A DNA stretch of 59,290 nt from Oribacterium sp. WCC10 (GTDB taxonomy: Bacteria; Bacillota; Clostridia; Lachnospirales; Lachnospiraceae). A program made the position numbers and the translations under genes. The stretch lies in assembly GCF_900113415.1 (NCBI RefSeq), contig NZ_FOPH01000019.1:1-59290 (forward strand), in the 5' to 3' direction. This document shows, piece after piece, positions 1 to 8,758 of the stretch (position 1 is the stretch's first letter; each line of letters begins with the position of its first letter). The notes below the pieces were generated by a model. It searched no databases. It saw only the letters and a program-made list of their open reading frames with translations, and was not told the DNA's origin.

Positions 1-1529
1 GGAGCTTTATCTTTGTCATAATTTATGCCAACCAATAACAACTCACTACCATAGCCCTTAAGTGATTCAGGATAATGCTTCTGCTTTATCTGCTCTATGG
101 CTCCTTCGGCACTCTTATTCCATTTAAGTTCTATAACCAGTGCCGGCAGACCTGAATCATGTTTGGGAAGATAGACTACATCAGCATAACCATCTCCTGA
201 AGGAAGTTCTTCCCACTGAAGATAATTATCCTTATATGTATAATACGCAAGCTTGATCACACTTCGTAGACTGTCTTCCTTGTTGTAATGAAGCGGCGAT
301 GTTTCCTCTCTGTGAATCTTCTCTATCTGCGCGGCAACTGCTTCCTCGTTCATATTTATGGTATCTATAAACAGCTGATCACTTTCCCGAAGTCTTTTTG
401 AAGTCTCTTCATGCTCCACATTTCTGATGGCTCGCTGAAACTCGAGACGTATTTCTTCATTTGGAATATGCGCAGTTTTCTTTTCTGAATCGTATGCCAG
501 ATATCCCAAATGTATCATCAATGTCAGAACATCGTCCCTTCCTCTAAATGTCACAAGATCATTGGCAAATCCAACGGTATCAACATTGACATCCACACCA
601 CCTATGAGCTCCGCTATAGTCTTCGCCATTCCGTTATATGGCTTACTGATATAACTCATGAGCCCTTCTGCCGCAGAGGTTTCTGTCCAATAGGAATCGA
701 AATCGTCATTATATATAGCCTGCATAACTGAATTAGGATTATATATAGCGCCAACATCAGATGATTCATATCCATCATACCATTTTCTCATAAGGTCAAA
801 ATCCATACCATGCCTGTCACATAGACTCCTGACCTCACTTTCTGTAAATCCCACATACTCACCAAACCTGCGAGGTTTAACCATGGTATATTCTTTAAAA
901 TCCGAAATTGCAGACTGAGACCCGTCTTTTTTTATTGGTAAAATACCAGTTATATATGCCGCAGCAAAAATTTTCGATGTGGTTCCACTACTCTTAAACA
1001 GCATCCTTAAAAATCTCAGATACTCTTTTTCTATTTCCGGCACCTCTCTGATAGGAGCATCCCATTCGTCTATTATCATGACAATTTTGCATCCGGTATA
1101 TTCAACGCAATTTACAAGGGTTTCATCAAATGAAGCACCTGTTTTAATCTCCGGATAAGTACAGGTTATCTCTTCTGCGACATTCTTTTCTATAAAACCA
1201 ATTAATCCTTCAGCAGAAATTTTCCCAAGAATATTTGTCATGTCAAGATAGATGACATTGTAATTATTTAGAAATGACTCATAGCTTTTATCTTTACTGA
1301 TCTTATAACCGGAAAATAATCGATGCGAATCACATGATCTGTCATAATATGCACACAACATCTGTGCCGCATACGACTTCCCAAATCTACGAGGTCTGCT
1401 GACACATGTCAGTTTATTGTTTGTGTCTATCGTACTATTGATAATACTTATAAGCCCTGTCTTATCCACATAGTCAGTATTCAGTTTTTCCGAAAAACCA
1501 GCGTTACCGGGATTAAAATATATTCCCAT
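1..1529 (-). CDS. AAA-ATPase-like / PD-(D/E)XK nuclease-superfamily protein, 3' end cut by window edge
   Basis: The frame is open from an ATG at 1529 to the left edge (509 codons, no stop), so the C-terminus is missing. The start is preceded by an AGGAGG box. Near the N-terminus there is VDKTGLI followed by a P-loop-like RPRRFGKS and later a Walker-B-like IIDEWDAP, the layout of the AAA-ATPase_like family (PF09820). Near the visible end, GYADVVYLP and ALVIELKWNKS fit the D...ExK core of the PD-(D/E)XK domain usually fused to it (DUF1703). These proteins are abundant and paralogous in gut Firmicutes and Bacteroidetes. Their function is unproven and they are often suspected to be defence-related or mobile. 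The family call is firm; the biological role is unknown. Confidence 0.9.
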   Translation of the reverse strand, partial: MGIYFNPGNAGFSEKLNTDYVDKTGLISIINSTIDTNNKLTCVSRPRRFGKSYAAQMLCAYYDRSCDSHRLFSGYKISKDKSYESFLNNYNVIYLDMTNILGKISAEGLIGFIEKNVAEEITCTYPEIKTGASFDETLVNCVEYTGCKIVMIIDEWDAPIREVPEIEKEYLRFLRMLFKSSGTTSKIFAAAYITGILPIKKDGSQSAISDFKEYTMVKPRRFGEYVGFTESEVRSLCDRHGMDFDLMRKWYDGYESSDVGAIYNPNSVMQAIYNDDFDSYWTETSAAEGLMSYISKPYNGMAKTIAELIGGVDVNVDTVGFANDLVTFRGRDDVLTLMIHLGYLAYDSEKKTAHIPNEEIRLEFQRAIRNVEHEETSKRLRESDQLFIDTINMNEEAVAAQIEKIHREETSPLHYNKEDSLRSVIKLAYYTYKDNYLQWEELPSGDGYADVVYLPKHDSGLPALVIELKWNKSAEGAIEQIKQKHYPESLKGYGSELLLVGINYDKDKA

Positions 1530-1698
1530 ATGTACAAAGCTCCTCCTGTGATACACATGCAAAATGTCTCACATTTATTTTCATACAAACAAAAGCTACG
1601 ATACAGGCATATCGAGAATTCTGTAATCTGCCTATATCGTAGCATATTATAATCCTATTAAAAATGTTGTTTTTAAATCACCGAAACGAAAGGTCTCA

Positions 1699-2619
1699 TT
1701 ATCCTGCCACTTCAAGAAGTGTAATGTCGAAATTCAGCGCCTTACCGGCAAGTCTGTGGTTTCCGTCAAATGTAACTGACTCCTCAGTCTTTTCGATTAC
1801 AGTAACAGGGAAACGCATTCCCATGTCGTTCATGAGCATGACATTCTGACCGATTTCAAGATTCTCAGCACCCGGAATGTCCGAAATCTTGGAAACCAGA
1901 ACTTTCTTATCATTGTATTCACCATAAGCATCAGCCGGCTCGATATGGATACTCTTGCTCTCTCCGACTTCCATATCAACAACTGTCTGATCGAATCCGG
2001 GAATCATCATGCCGACACCTGCGATAAATGATAACGGCTCATTTCTGTCATATGATGAGTCAAACTTGCTTCCGTCATCGAGAGTTCCTGTATAATGAAC
2101 ACTTACAGACTTGCCTGCATTCTTACCCTCATAAATGATTCGCATCTCATGACTTCCACAGCCGCCGCAACCGCCTCCGCAGCCGCCACATCCTTCTTCA
2201 CAGTCATCTCCGCAACCACCACAGCTTTCTTCATCATCATGGTGTCCGCATCCACCACAGCCGCCTTCCTCATGATGATGTTCTTCGTGATGGTGATCAC
2301 AGTTAACGCCCTGAGAAATCAGCTCACCTGCAAGGAACTTTTCGACAACATCATCTGTATTTCCGGATGCTCCGGATATTACCTCAATGCCCATCTCAGC
2401 AAGTGCTGCCTGAGCGCCGCCGCCAAGTCCGCCGCATATCAATGTCTCAACCTCTGCATCCTTGAGAACACCTGCAAGTGCCTCATGTCCTGCTGTGCCT
2501 GATCCAAGGATCTCATTTGAAACAACCTTTCCATCCTCTACAGTATAAAGCTTAAACTCCTTAGTCTTTCCAAAATGCTGAAATACCTGACCATCCTCAT
2601 AAGTTACCGCTATCTTCAT
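1699..2619 (-). CDS. Fusion: NifX-type Fe-Mo cluster-binding domain + Cys/His/Gly metal linker + SlyD-like FKBP prolyl isomerase
   Basis: 306 aa with a strong GGAGG site. Residues 1-106 match the dinitrogenase iron-molybdenum cofactor family (NifX/NafY-like; starts MKIAVTYEDG, with HFGKT and the ICGGLGGGA loop). Residues 107-157 are a linker of His runs followed by repeated CGGCG units, clearly suited to bind metal. Residues 159-306 are an FKBP domain of SlyD type (VHYTGTLDDGSKFDSS, MIPGFD, PADAYGEY). Free-standing SlyD carries its Cys/His-rich tail at the C-terminus and works in folding and nickel delivery; here the same kind of tail sits between two domains. A role as a metallochaperone or cluster-handling folding factor is inference. 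M159, preceded by a weak GGA, could be an internal start releasing the FKBP part alone. Confidence 0.9.
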   Translation of the reverse strand: MKIAVTYEDGQVFQHFGKTKEFKLYTVEDGKVVSNEILGSGTAGHEALAGVLKDAEVETLICGGLGGGAQAALAEMGIEVISGASGNTDDVVEKFLAGELISQGVNCDHHHEEHHHEEGGCGGCGHHDDEESCGGCGDDCEEGCGGCGGGCGGCGSHEMRIIYEGKNAGKSVSVHYTGTLDDGSKFDSSYDRNEPLSFIAGVGMMIPGFDQTVVDMEVGESKSIHIEPADAYGEYNDKKVLVSKISDIPGAENLEIGQNVMLMNDMGMRFPVTVIEKTEESVTFDGNHRLAGKALNFDITLLEVAG

Positions 2620-3256
2620 TTCTTTCCTCCATAGACAAATGAATCAAAAAGCATCCATTTGATTCCTGCTTCATAATCCTGATTTTTCGACAAACGAGCC
2701 AATATAGATGAACGTTGTACTCTTCATCTTGAACATCTTACCCATTCACGAAAACCATCCATGAGATGACAGAGGACGCCTTTTCCCGGCTCATAAAACC
2801 ATTCAAAAACCGCATATATGAAGTCTTTCATCCATGTATGCAGCTTCTAAAGTATAAAGTATATGTCATTTTTTTAAAAGCAAAATCTTCTATATCTGAA
2901 TCGCCTCAGTTTTTTCATTCTGCCGCTATCCACTCACCCTTCTCCCTCGTTAAATGTGAACCCGGTTCATTTTTTTATTTTTTCACTTATAATCTCAACC
3001 CGAAAAACGCCGATAAGATAATTGATAAACCTTGATTGGCGAAATGAGCATACTGCCATCATTCTCGTCTGCCATCCGATGATATAAAAGTCTATGATTT
3101 CATATCACGCAGAATGATTTGAGTGCCGGCAGTATTTGTCCCTCTAAAGATATAGTGAACACGCATTTGTGTGCAATGTGCACTGCAAACAGCACATACC
3201 CCATTTGGAACTTTACCCTCAAGCTGTCTCCCCAATGACGGCGGAACGGAGTTTTT
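2620..3256. other. Intergenic region without a convincing gene
   Basis: 637 bases between two divergent genes. An 8-bp inverted repeat (GAATCAAA/TTTGATTC, 2641-2665) lies just upstream of the NifX-SlyD start and could be an operator or leader hairpin. A copy of the recurrent 15-bp palindrome lies at 2956-2970 (14 of 15 matched). Short open frames here show no family resemblance. Nothing else is recognisable. Confidence 0.5.
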
Positions 3257-5272
3257 ATGGTTTTTGCCGAGACAAGCCACGAAAAAAATCTTGATGCACT
3301 ATTATCAGAACATGGTACCGAAAACAGCGATATACAGCTGGTTCTTTTCATCACTTCCGATGTCATAGATGATGTTGCCGATAAAGTGCATGATGCATTT
3401 CCATACTCACATGTTATGGGCATACACTCATATATGTTCCGCCAGGGCGAATTCAGAAACAGCGGAACTATTATTATCATGCTCGAAAAAGAGCCGTCTG
3501 ATTTTCGATATAACTATGGAATTATAGAAAACGTCAGCACCGATCCTGCCAAGAATATCCTCAATATACAAAAGCAGGTAGCCGATATACATCCCGGAAT
3601 TGAAGATACTATCTGTCTTGAATTCTGTACCGGTGGTGAAGAACGCCTGATGACAACATTAAACTCAGTCATGATGGATTTCGGCATACGGATTTTCGGA
3701 GCGACTATTGAATCACTGGAAGATGTAAGCAATAGAACAGTTTATTATGACGGTCTATATTATGATGATGCAAGCATCTATATACTGATAAAGAACCTTT
3801 ATGGTAAGATAAAAACTTTTTCTCAAAACATATACAAGCATCATAAGAACGGTCAGATGTACATAGCAACAAAAGTTGATAAAGAAAGCCGTTCAATCAT
3901 CGAACTTGATGGTCGTCCAGCCGTTGAAGTTTATTGTGAAGAGCTTGGAATATCTCCTGATGACATTGAAAAGGCATATCCATACCACCCGCTAAGCAAG
4001 TGCATCGGTGAAGATAACTATCTCGTTTCCATAAGAGGCCACACCGATGGAGGTAGTTTACAGCTATGTAAACAGATAAATCAGAATGACCTTCTGTATA
4101 TTTCAGATCTTGATGATTACGAAAACATAATTAATGATCATTTCACTCGTCTGAAGGAACTTATACCACATGCCGCAAGCATACTTTCCATAGACTGCAT
4201 TTACAGATATTTGCTATTCAAGCAGGAAGGTACCCTTGACTGGTATGCAAAAATGCTGGACAACTCTGGACTTAACACACTTGGTATCATAGGCGCCGGA
4301 GAACAGTACGGCTTCCAGCACTCCAATCAGACCATGATCACTGCGATATTTGAGCATTATCCTCATAAAGTCGATGAGTCAAATGAAAGCGCCCTTATAT
4401 CAAACGATGCTGCCTGTGATCTCGGTACCGTCAATGCTCTTTCTTCGGAGATCAGACAGGAGGAGCGAAAGCAGTTAAAAGAAACACTGAATGCAAGAAT
4501 CTATCCTATTGACTTCATGCTTCATTATGTCATGAAGACTAAGGACAACATAGTTCAGAGAGAAACCTACGTACTTAAAGGGCTTTTGACTATTCAACGA
4601 AGGCTCAGTCAGATCCTTGAAAACAATGACCCGGAAGAGATCCATGCATACGCCGAAAGGATACTGGTCGGAAGTCATCTTATGGCAGATCGTCTCGCGG
4701 CCATTAACCTTCAGATTGAAGACATCGGCAACATGCTTGACCAGACGGAGTATCTTTTAAATGACGTGGTCTATATAGACGGTCTAACTGGTCTTCTCAA
4801 CCGTGCTTTTTTCAATATAGAAGGGAATGAATTATTTAATGATTCCCGGAAGAAGCAGGGAATGTCCATGGCCTTTTTTGATATTGATGATTTTAAACAC
4901 TTCAACACCGATTTCGGCCATGATTTCGGAGATGAAGTTCTGAAACAGCTTTCTCAGGAGCTTAAAGGCTCTTTCAGAGAGGACTCAGAGATACACCTTA
5001 TCCGCATGGGCGGTGACGAGTTCATGGTTCTGAACCCGTCGGTTATACCATACGATATCTTTGTAAAACGAATGAATCTGGTCAGGGAACGTGTTTCCAA
5101 CATGAATATCAGCTATAACGGTAATATTGCCGGTCTCACTATAAGCATCGGAATGGCAGATGCCGGAAGCGAAGATATAAATTCCATGTGGAATCTTTAC
5201 CGGAGTGCCGATTCACGTCTCTACGAGGCAAAAAATGCCGGAAAGAATCAGATCAAAGCTTATAGTATGTAA
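3257..5272 (+). CDS. FIST sensor-domain diguanylate cyclase (GGDEF)
   Basis: 671 aa. An in-frame TGA at 3236-3238 limits the start, and ATG 3257 has a GGAG box 6 nt upstream. The N-terminal half (about residues 15-360) matches FIST and FIST_C sensory domains, thought to bind small ligands such as amino acids. Residues 360-500 are a helical linker with coiled-coil character. The C-terminal GGDEF domain (about 505-671) has an intact GGDEF motif at 585-589, so it probably makes cyclic di-GMP. The RxxD inhibitory site expected just upstream of GGDEF is not seen, so product inhibition may be absent. No membrane segment is visible, implying a cytoplasmic sensor. The 3' end overlaps the convergent thioesterase gene by 20 bases. 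Confidence 0.92.
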   Translation: MVFAETSHEKNLDALLSEHGTENSDIQLVLFITSDVIDDVADKVHDAFPYSHVMGIHSYMFRQGEFRNSGTIIIMLEKEPSDFRYNYGIIENVSTDPAKNILNIQKQVADIHPGIEDTICLEFCTGGEERLMTTLNSVMMDFGIRIFGATIESLEDVSNRTVYYDGLYYDDASIYILIKNLYGKIKTFSQNIYKHHKNGQMYIATKVDKESRSIIELDGRPAVEVYCEELGISPDDIEKAYPYHPLSKCIGEDNYLVSIRGHTDGGSLQLCKQINQNDLLYISDLDDYENIINDHFTRLKELIPHAASILSIDCIYRYLLFKQEGTLDWYAKMLDNSGLNTLGIIGAGEQYGFQHSNQTMITAIFEHYPHKVDESNESALISNDAACDLGTVNALSSEIRQEERKQLKETLNARIYPIDFMLHYVMKTKDNIVQRETYVLKGLLTIQRRLSQILENNDPEEIHAYAERILVGSHLMADRLAAINLQIEDIGNMLDQTEYLLNDVVYIDGLTGLLNRAFFNIEGNELFNDSRKKQGMSMAFFDIDDFKHFNTDFGHDFGDEVLKQLSQELKGSFREDSEIHLIRMGGDEFMVLNPSVIPYDIFVKRMNLVRERVSNMNISYNGNIAGLTISIGMADAGSEDINSMWNLYRSADSRLYEAKNAGKNQIKAYSM

Positions 5273-5642
5273 ATGTTCCTTCCGCAAATGTCTCGCCATT
5301 GTCATCTGTTACTTTTACACGAAGTACTGTAACTGCGCCGCCGTTCCTTACAAGTTCGGCGGTGCCGTACAAATATCTCGTCGTCTTGCTTGTCAGAAAA
5401 TGAAAATCACTGTCAAGAGTGGTTACTTTGTCAGCATATCTTCTGGCATTGGCTCCTCCTGTGGAATCCGCTATGGTGAACAGCATTCCTCCGTGTATGT
5501 GCCCGCTTCCGTTCATATGCATCGGTAATACCTCAACCTTCGAACATATCGACCCATCTCTTGTATTTTCTTCAAACTCAATCCTGCAGGTCTCTACAAA
5601 ACGACTGCGGTTGTAATAATCAATTATCTCTTTTCCTGTCAT
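5253..5642 (-). CDS. Hotdog-fold thioesterase, PaaI/YbgC-like
   Basis: 129 aa from ATG 5642, preferred because a GAGG box lies just upstream; the open frame extends 26 codons further but that part is hydrophobic noise. The sequence has the PaaI-type hotdog hallmark GSGHIHGGMLFTIADS, where the HGG.....D motif forms the acyl-CoA thioesterase active region, followed by TLDSDFHFLTSK strands. Such enzymes hydrolyse acyl-CoA or aryl-CoA thioesters in the cytoplasm. The substrate cannot be read from sequence. The gene converges on and overlaps the FIST-GGDEF gene by 20 bases and diverges from the exonuclease operon. Confidence 0.85.
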   Translation of the reverse strand: MTGKEIIDYYNRSRFVETCRIEFEENTRDGSICSKVEVLPMHMNGSGHIHGGMLFTIADSTGGANARRYADKVTTLDSDFHFLTSKTTRYLYGTAELVRNGGAVTVLRVKVTDDNGETFAEGTFTYYKL

Positions 5643-5768
5643 ATCTATCCTCACTTTATGAAATATCTGTAACATAATGACATTCATCAGAAGCAGGATT
5701 TTTAAGACCCTCTGGCTCACTTAAATTGCTGCTCCATGATACTTATGTTGTATTTTTCAATTATACAC

Positions 5769-5798
5769 TTGTTCTTTTTAAAGTCTAAGTGTTATTAT
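5769..5798 (+). promoter_or_regulatory. Probable sigma-A promoter of the exonuclease/DUF1294/carbonic anhydrase operon
   Basis: TTGTTC at 5769-5774 and TATTAT at 5793-5798 are separated by 18 bases and lie about 40 bases upstream of the exonuclease start, in the divergent gap with the thioesterase. Inferred by eye only. Confidence 0.5.
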
Positions 5799-5836
5799 AA
5801 GGCGTTAAACTAAACTACTTTTTTCAGGAGCATTTA

Positions 5837-6574
5837 ATGATCGGTTTTTTTGACGCAGAATTCAATTCTCTGAAACAGGCAGACGGCAGTTTTGATTACA
5901 GCCTCATAGACATTGCTGTCATACCTTGCAAAAGTAAAAAATCCATACCTACAAAAAAACCTTTTCAGTCCTTTTCGCGACCGGAAAAGAACGGAGGAAA
6001 GGTCTACCGGCATATACAGCAGCTCACAAACATTCCCCAGTCGGTTATAGATAAGGCTGACAGCTTTCCTGTAGTGTACAGAGCATTCCGTGATTACATT
6101 ATACGAAACAATATCACCAGGATTTTCACCTGGGGCGGAAGCGACGTTCCCATGATGCGATGGAACTGTGAATTTTACAGGATTCCGATGGAGGAACGTG
6201 ACATTCTCAGCATGTTCGTTGACATAGCACCGGAGATATGTAGTAAACTAGGTACAAAGGCAGTAACATCTCTGGAGAACGCATCATACATTTGCTGCTG
6301 CCCGTCCCGTGACAGGCACAATGCTTTAGACGATGCAAGATCCCTCTATGAGATAGTGAACAAAACCGAGCTTAAGCAGTTCAGCTACAAGCGTTCAAGG
6401 GAATTTCATGAATTTGAAGGTCACCGCAATGACTTCATTACCGCAAAACAGCTCATGGAGAGTCTCAGAGTTCACGGAACAGACCTGAAAGATCTTTTGG
6501 ATCGGATAAACAAGGGAGAAAAGTTCCCTTCATTTTTCGAGTATATCGATCAAAAGGAGACTATAACATGTTAA
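5837..6574 (+). CDS. DEDD-family 3'-5' exonuclease domain protein
   Basis: 245 aa. It begins MIGFFDAEFNS, where D6 and E8 are the first DxE metal ligands of the DEDD exonuclease fold. FTWGGSDVPMM supplies the second Asp region and RHNALDDAR the His plus final Asp of the DEDDh type. This resembles the Firmicute KapD/inhibitor-of-sporulation exonuclease group acting on RNA or DNA ends. About 65 extra residues follow the domain. The stop overlaps the next gene (ATG at 6568 inside this frame), suggesting translational coupling. Confidence 0.85.
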   Translation: MIGFFDAEFNSLKQADGSFDYSLIDIAVIPCKSKKSIPTKKPFQSFSRPEKNGGKVYRHIQQLTNIPQSVIDKADSFPVVYRAFRDYIIRNNITRIFTWGGSDVPMMRWNCEFYRIPMEERDILSMFVDIAPEICSKLGTKAVTSLENASYICCCPSRDRHNALDDARSLYEIVNKTELKQFSYKRSREFHEFEGHRNDFITAKQLMESLRVHGTDLKDLLDRINKGEKFPSFFEYIDQKETITC

Positions 6575-6843
6575 AAGATGCTCTGTTTACTTATCTTATA
6601 GTGATAAATGTTCTTGCCTTTATCATGTATGGAATCGATAAAATAAAAGCAGTCAAAGGAGCATGGCGCATTTCCGAATCTTTTCTCATCACACTTGCCG
6701 CTCTTGGCGGAGGTGCCGGTGCACTGGCAGGCATGAGAGCCTGGCATCACAAAACCAGAAAGTGGAAATTCAAGATTCTGGTGCCATTGTTCCTTGTGAT
6801 ATGGACTGCGGGTTTATTGGTTGTAACAGGAAATTGGAGGTAA
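6568..6843 (+). CDS. DUF1294 small membrane protein
   Basis: 91 aa with three hydrophobic segments (about residues 5-20, 38-55 and 70-85) and the family signatures MYGIDKIKA, RISESFL and GGxGALAGM...HHKTRK. This is the DUF1294 family of small inner-membrane proteins, function unknown. It overlaps the exonuclease gene by 7 bases and is followed one base later by the carbonic anhydrase gene, so it is in the middle of a three-gene operon. Confidence 0.9.
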   Translation: MLKDALFTYLIVINVLAFIMYGIDKIKAVKGAWRISESFLITLAALGGGAGALAGMRAWHHKTRKWKFKILVPLFLVIWTAGLLVVTGNWR

Positions 6844-6844
6844 C

Positions 6845-7420
6845 ATGACAGATAAGATCACTATGTCAGCAGACAAAGCATTGAAACGCCTTAAGGAAGG
6901 CAATAAAAGATACATGGAGACAGGTCTCAGCAACGGAGATGTATCACCTGCCATAAGACTTAAGACTTCAGGTCACGGTCAGGAACCTTTTGCGGTAGTT
7001 GTCACCTGTTCTGATGCCAGAGTTCTGCCTGAGACCATCTTCTCTACAGGAATCGGTGAACTTTTCGTTATCAGAGTTGCCGGCAATGTCATCGATGATC
7101 ACCAGCTCGGCAGCATTGAGTATGCCGCAAGTCATCTTGGAGTAAAGCTCATTGTCATCATGGGACATACAAACTGCGGTGCCATCGGTGCAGCTTATCA
7201 TCCTGACGATGATAACAAATACATCAGATTTATCCTGCATGAGATCCGTTCAGCCATCGGGAATGAAACAGATCCCGAAAAGGCCTGTATCCTGAATGTA
7301 AAACACAGCATTGAAGCGGTTGAAGAAAGTCTCGAGATTCAAAAAGAAGAACATGAACACAGCCTCAAGGTAGTCGGTGCTGTCTATCACATCGATACCG
7401 GAGAAGTTGATTTTCTTTGA
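6845..7420 (+). CDS. Beta-class carbonic anhydrase
   Basis: 191 aa with a GGAGG site overlapping the previous gene's end. Zinc ligands of beta-carbonic anhydrase are visible: C55 with the D57/R59 dyad in CSDAR, then H108 and C111 in HTNCG. The enzyme interconverts CO2 and bicarbonate in the cytoplasm, supplying bicarbonate for carboxylations. It is the last gene of the operon and is followed by a family A element whose long hairpin (7517-7559) can terminate transcription from both sides. Confidence 0.95.
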   Translation: MTDKITMSADKALKRLKEGNKRYMETGLSNGDVSPAIRLKTSGHGQEPFAVVVTCSDARVLPETIFSTGIGELFVIRVAGNVIDDHQLGSIEYAASHLGVKLIVIMGHTNCGAIGAAYHPDDDNKYIRFILHEIRSAIGNETDPEKACILNVKHSIEAVEESLEIQKEEHEHSLKVVGAVYHIDTGEVDFL

Positions 7421-7447
7421 ATTTAACTGATTGGTTCCATGCAAAAT

Positions 7448-7574
7448 ATGACGCGAGTGTCAAAAGTATTGCACACGTATGATGCGCAGCACGCACACAT
7501 TCGTGTGCAGGCGGTTAAAAGTGCCAAATCAACGTGCAAGCACGTGATTTGGCACTTTTGACCCTTACATCATA
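7448..7574. repeat. Family A dispersed element, copy 1 (near complete)
   Basis: About 127 bases. The left end GAGTGTCAAAAGTATT and right end GGCACTTTTGACCC are imperfect inverted repeats. An inner palindrome GCACACATTCGTGTGC is followed by a long hairpin. The same sequence organisation recurs at 10025-10222 and 32021-32152. Non-coding and intergenic, MITE-like. Confidence 0.75.
7517..7559. terminator. Bidirectional terminator-like hairpin within family A copy 1
   Basis: A near-perfect stem, AAAAGTGCCAAATCA pairing with TGATTTGGCACTTTT, extended by GTGC/GCAC around a two-base loop, lies between the convergent carbonic anhydrase and asparaginase genes. A-rich left and T-rich right edges allow intrinsic termination on both strands. 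Confidence 0.65.
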
Positions 7575-7577
7575 TTT

Positions 7578-8594
7578 TCATACAGCCCTTTTCTTACCTG
7601 CAAAGAGCATATCTCTGTTTATCTCAGTATAGAAAAGGTCACGAAGCTGCTCATTACTGCACCCCATACCCTTCACCCACATGAGCTTTGTGATGGTTGC
7701 TTCCAGTGTCATATCGTAGGCTTCTATCATATGGAAGTCATGTTTCACCTTACGTCCCACTTCATACACTGTCATGTTGCTGCCTTCATTTGCAACCTGT
7801 GTTGTCATTACCACAAGCTTGTCGGTATCACGCCATCTGTCCATTTCCTTGTAAAATGTCTCCATGAGAGTTTCCGGAATACCACCTACTCCGAAGCTTT
7901 CCAGAACTATCACGTCGTAATTTGCAAATATATAGCTGAGCACATCGCTCTTCATTCCCGGAAAAAGTTTAAGCAGGCAGATTCTGTCAGACATATCATA
8001 ATAGAACCTGACCGTCTTACCTGTCTTCGTCTCTTTTATGTACCTTATCAGCATATTGTCCTGAATGACTGCAAGATAAGGGAAGTTAATGCTGGAGAAA
8101 GCATTGTAACTTTTGGCCCTGTCCTTCTTTGCTCTCGTTCCGCAGATAACCTTGCCATCAAACACGATGCATACGTTCTGAGATTCCTCGTCTGCCGCAT
8201 AAATGAATGAATCCAGAAGATTTGTTTTGGCATCCGTTATCTCTCTGTTGATCGGCTTTTGTGAACCCGTGATAACTATAGGCTTTTCGGAATCCTGAAT
8301 CATATAGCTCAGAGCCGCCGCTGTGTAGGCAAGAGTATCCGTTCCGTGACAAATGACAAACCCATCAAAATTGTCATAGTTATCCTCTATCGCCTTCACT
8401 ATCTTCTTCCAATACTCGGGGGTCATGTTTGTACTGTCAATATTCATTACCTGAGTGACTTCAACATCACAAACATTCTTAACCGCCGGAATGTAGGCAA
8501 GAACATCTTCTGCCGTAAGTCCCGGAGTGAGACCATCCTCAGTCTGCTTACATGCGATAGTTCCGCCGGTTCCAATCATCAGTATTTTTCGCAT
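7578..8594 (-). CDS. ansA: Type I L-asparaginase
   Basis: 338 aa, no signal peptide, so cytoplasmic. TGGTIAC near residue 9 holds the catalytic Thr, and HGTDTLAYTAAAL near residue 85 holds the second Thr-Asp pair. GSQKP follows, as in bacterial asparaginase/glutaminase. It converts asparagine to aspartate and ammonia. Length and all motifs fit type I (AnsA) enzymes. It is transcribed alone, with family A repeats on both sides. Confidence 0.93.
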   Translation of the reverse strand: MRKILMIGTGGTIACKQTEDGLTPGLTAEDVLAYIPAVKNVCDVEVTQVMNIDSTNMTPEYWKKIVKAIEDNYDNFDGFVICHGTDTLAYTAAALSYMIQDSEKPIVITGSQKPINREITDAKTNLLDSFIYAADEESQNVCIVFDGKVICGTRAKKDRAKSYNAFSSINFPYLAVIQDNMLIRYIKETKTGKTVRFYYDMSDRICLLKLFPGMKSDVLSYIFANYDVIVLESFGVGGIPETLMETFYKEMDRWRDTDKLVVMTTQVANEGSNMTVYEVGRKVKHDFHMIEAYDMTLEATITKLMWVKGMGCSNEQLRDLFYTEINRDMLFAGKKRAV

Positions 8595-8701
8595 TTGTTT
8601 TCTCCTTGTATATGGAAATAATTCTGCTCAACATTATACATAAGCAGTTTTACATAAACAACAAAGATGGTACATTATGACTCTTTTTATCAAATAACCA
8701 T

Positions 8702-8757
8702 AAGACGTGAGTGTCAAAAGTATTTGCCACTCACTAATGATGCGCAGCATGTGACTG
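8702..8757. repeat. Family A dispersed element, copy 2 (left-end fragment)
   Basis: Contains GACGTGAGTGTCAAAAGTAT and GCCACTCACTAATGATGCGC, almost identical to the complement of 10169-10222. Together the two form a large inverted repeat around the EamA transporter gene. The right half of the element is absent here. Confidence 0.7.
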
Positions 8758-8758
8758 T

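Noticed and set aside
2095-2502. Open frame opposite the NifX-SlyD gene
   Set aside because: It is an antisense shadow of the CGGCG/His-rich linker; composition is low-complexity and there is no ribosome site.
3092-3480. Minus-strand frames over the start of the FIST-GGDEF gene
   Set aside because: They overlap a well-supported gene and lack family signals. A CxxC-containing stretch near 3150-3220 looked interesting but has no conserved pattern.
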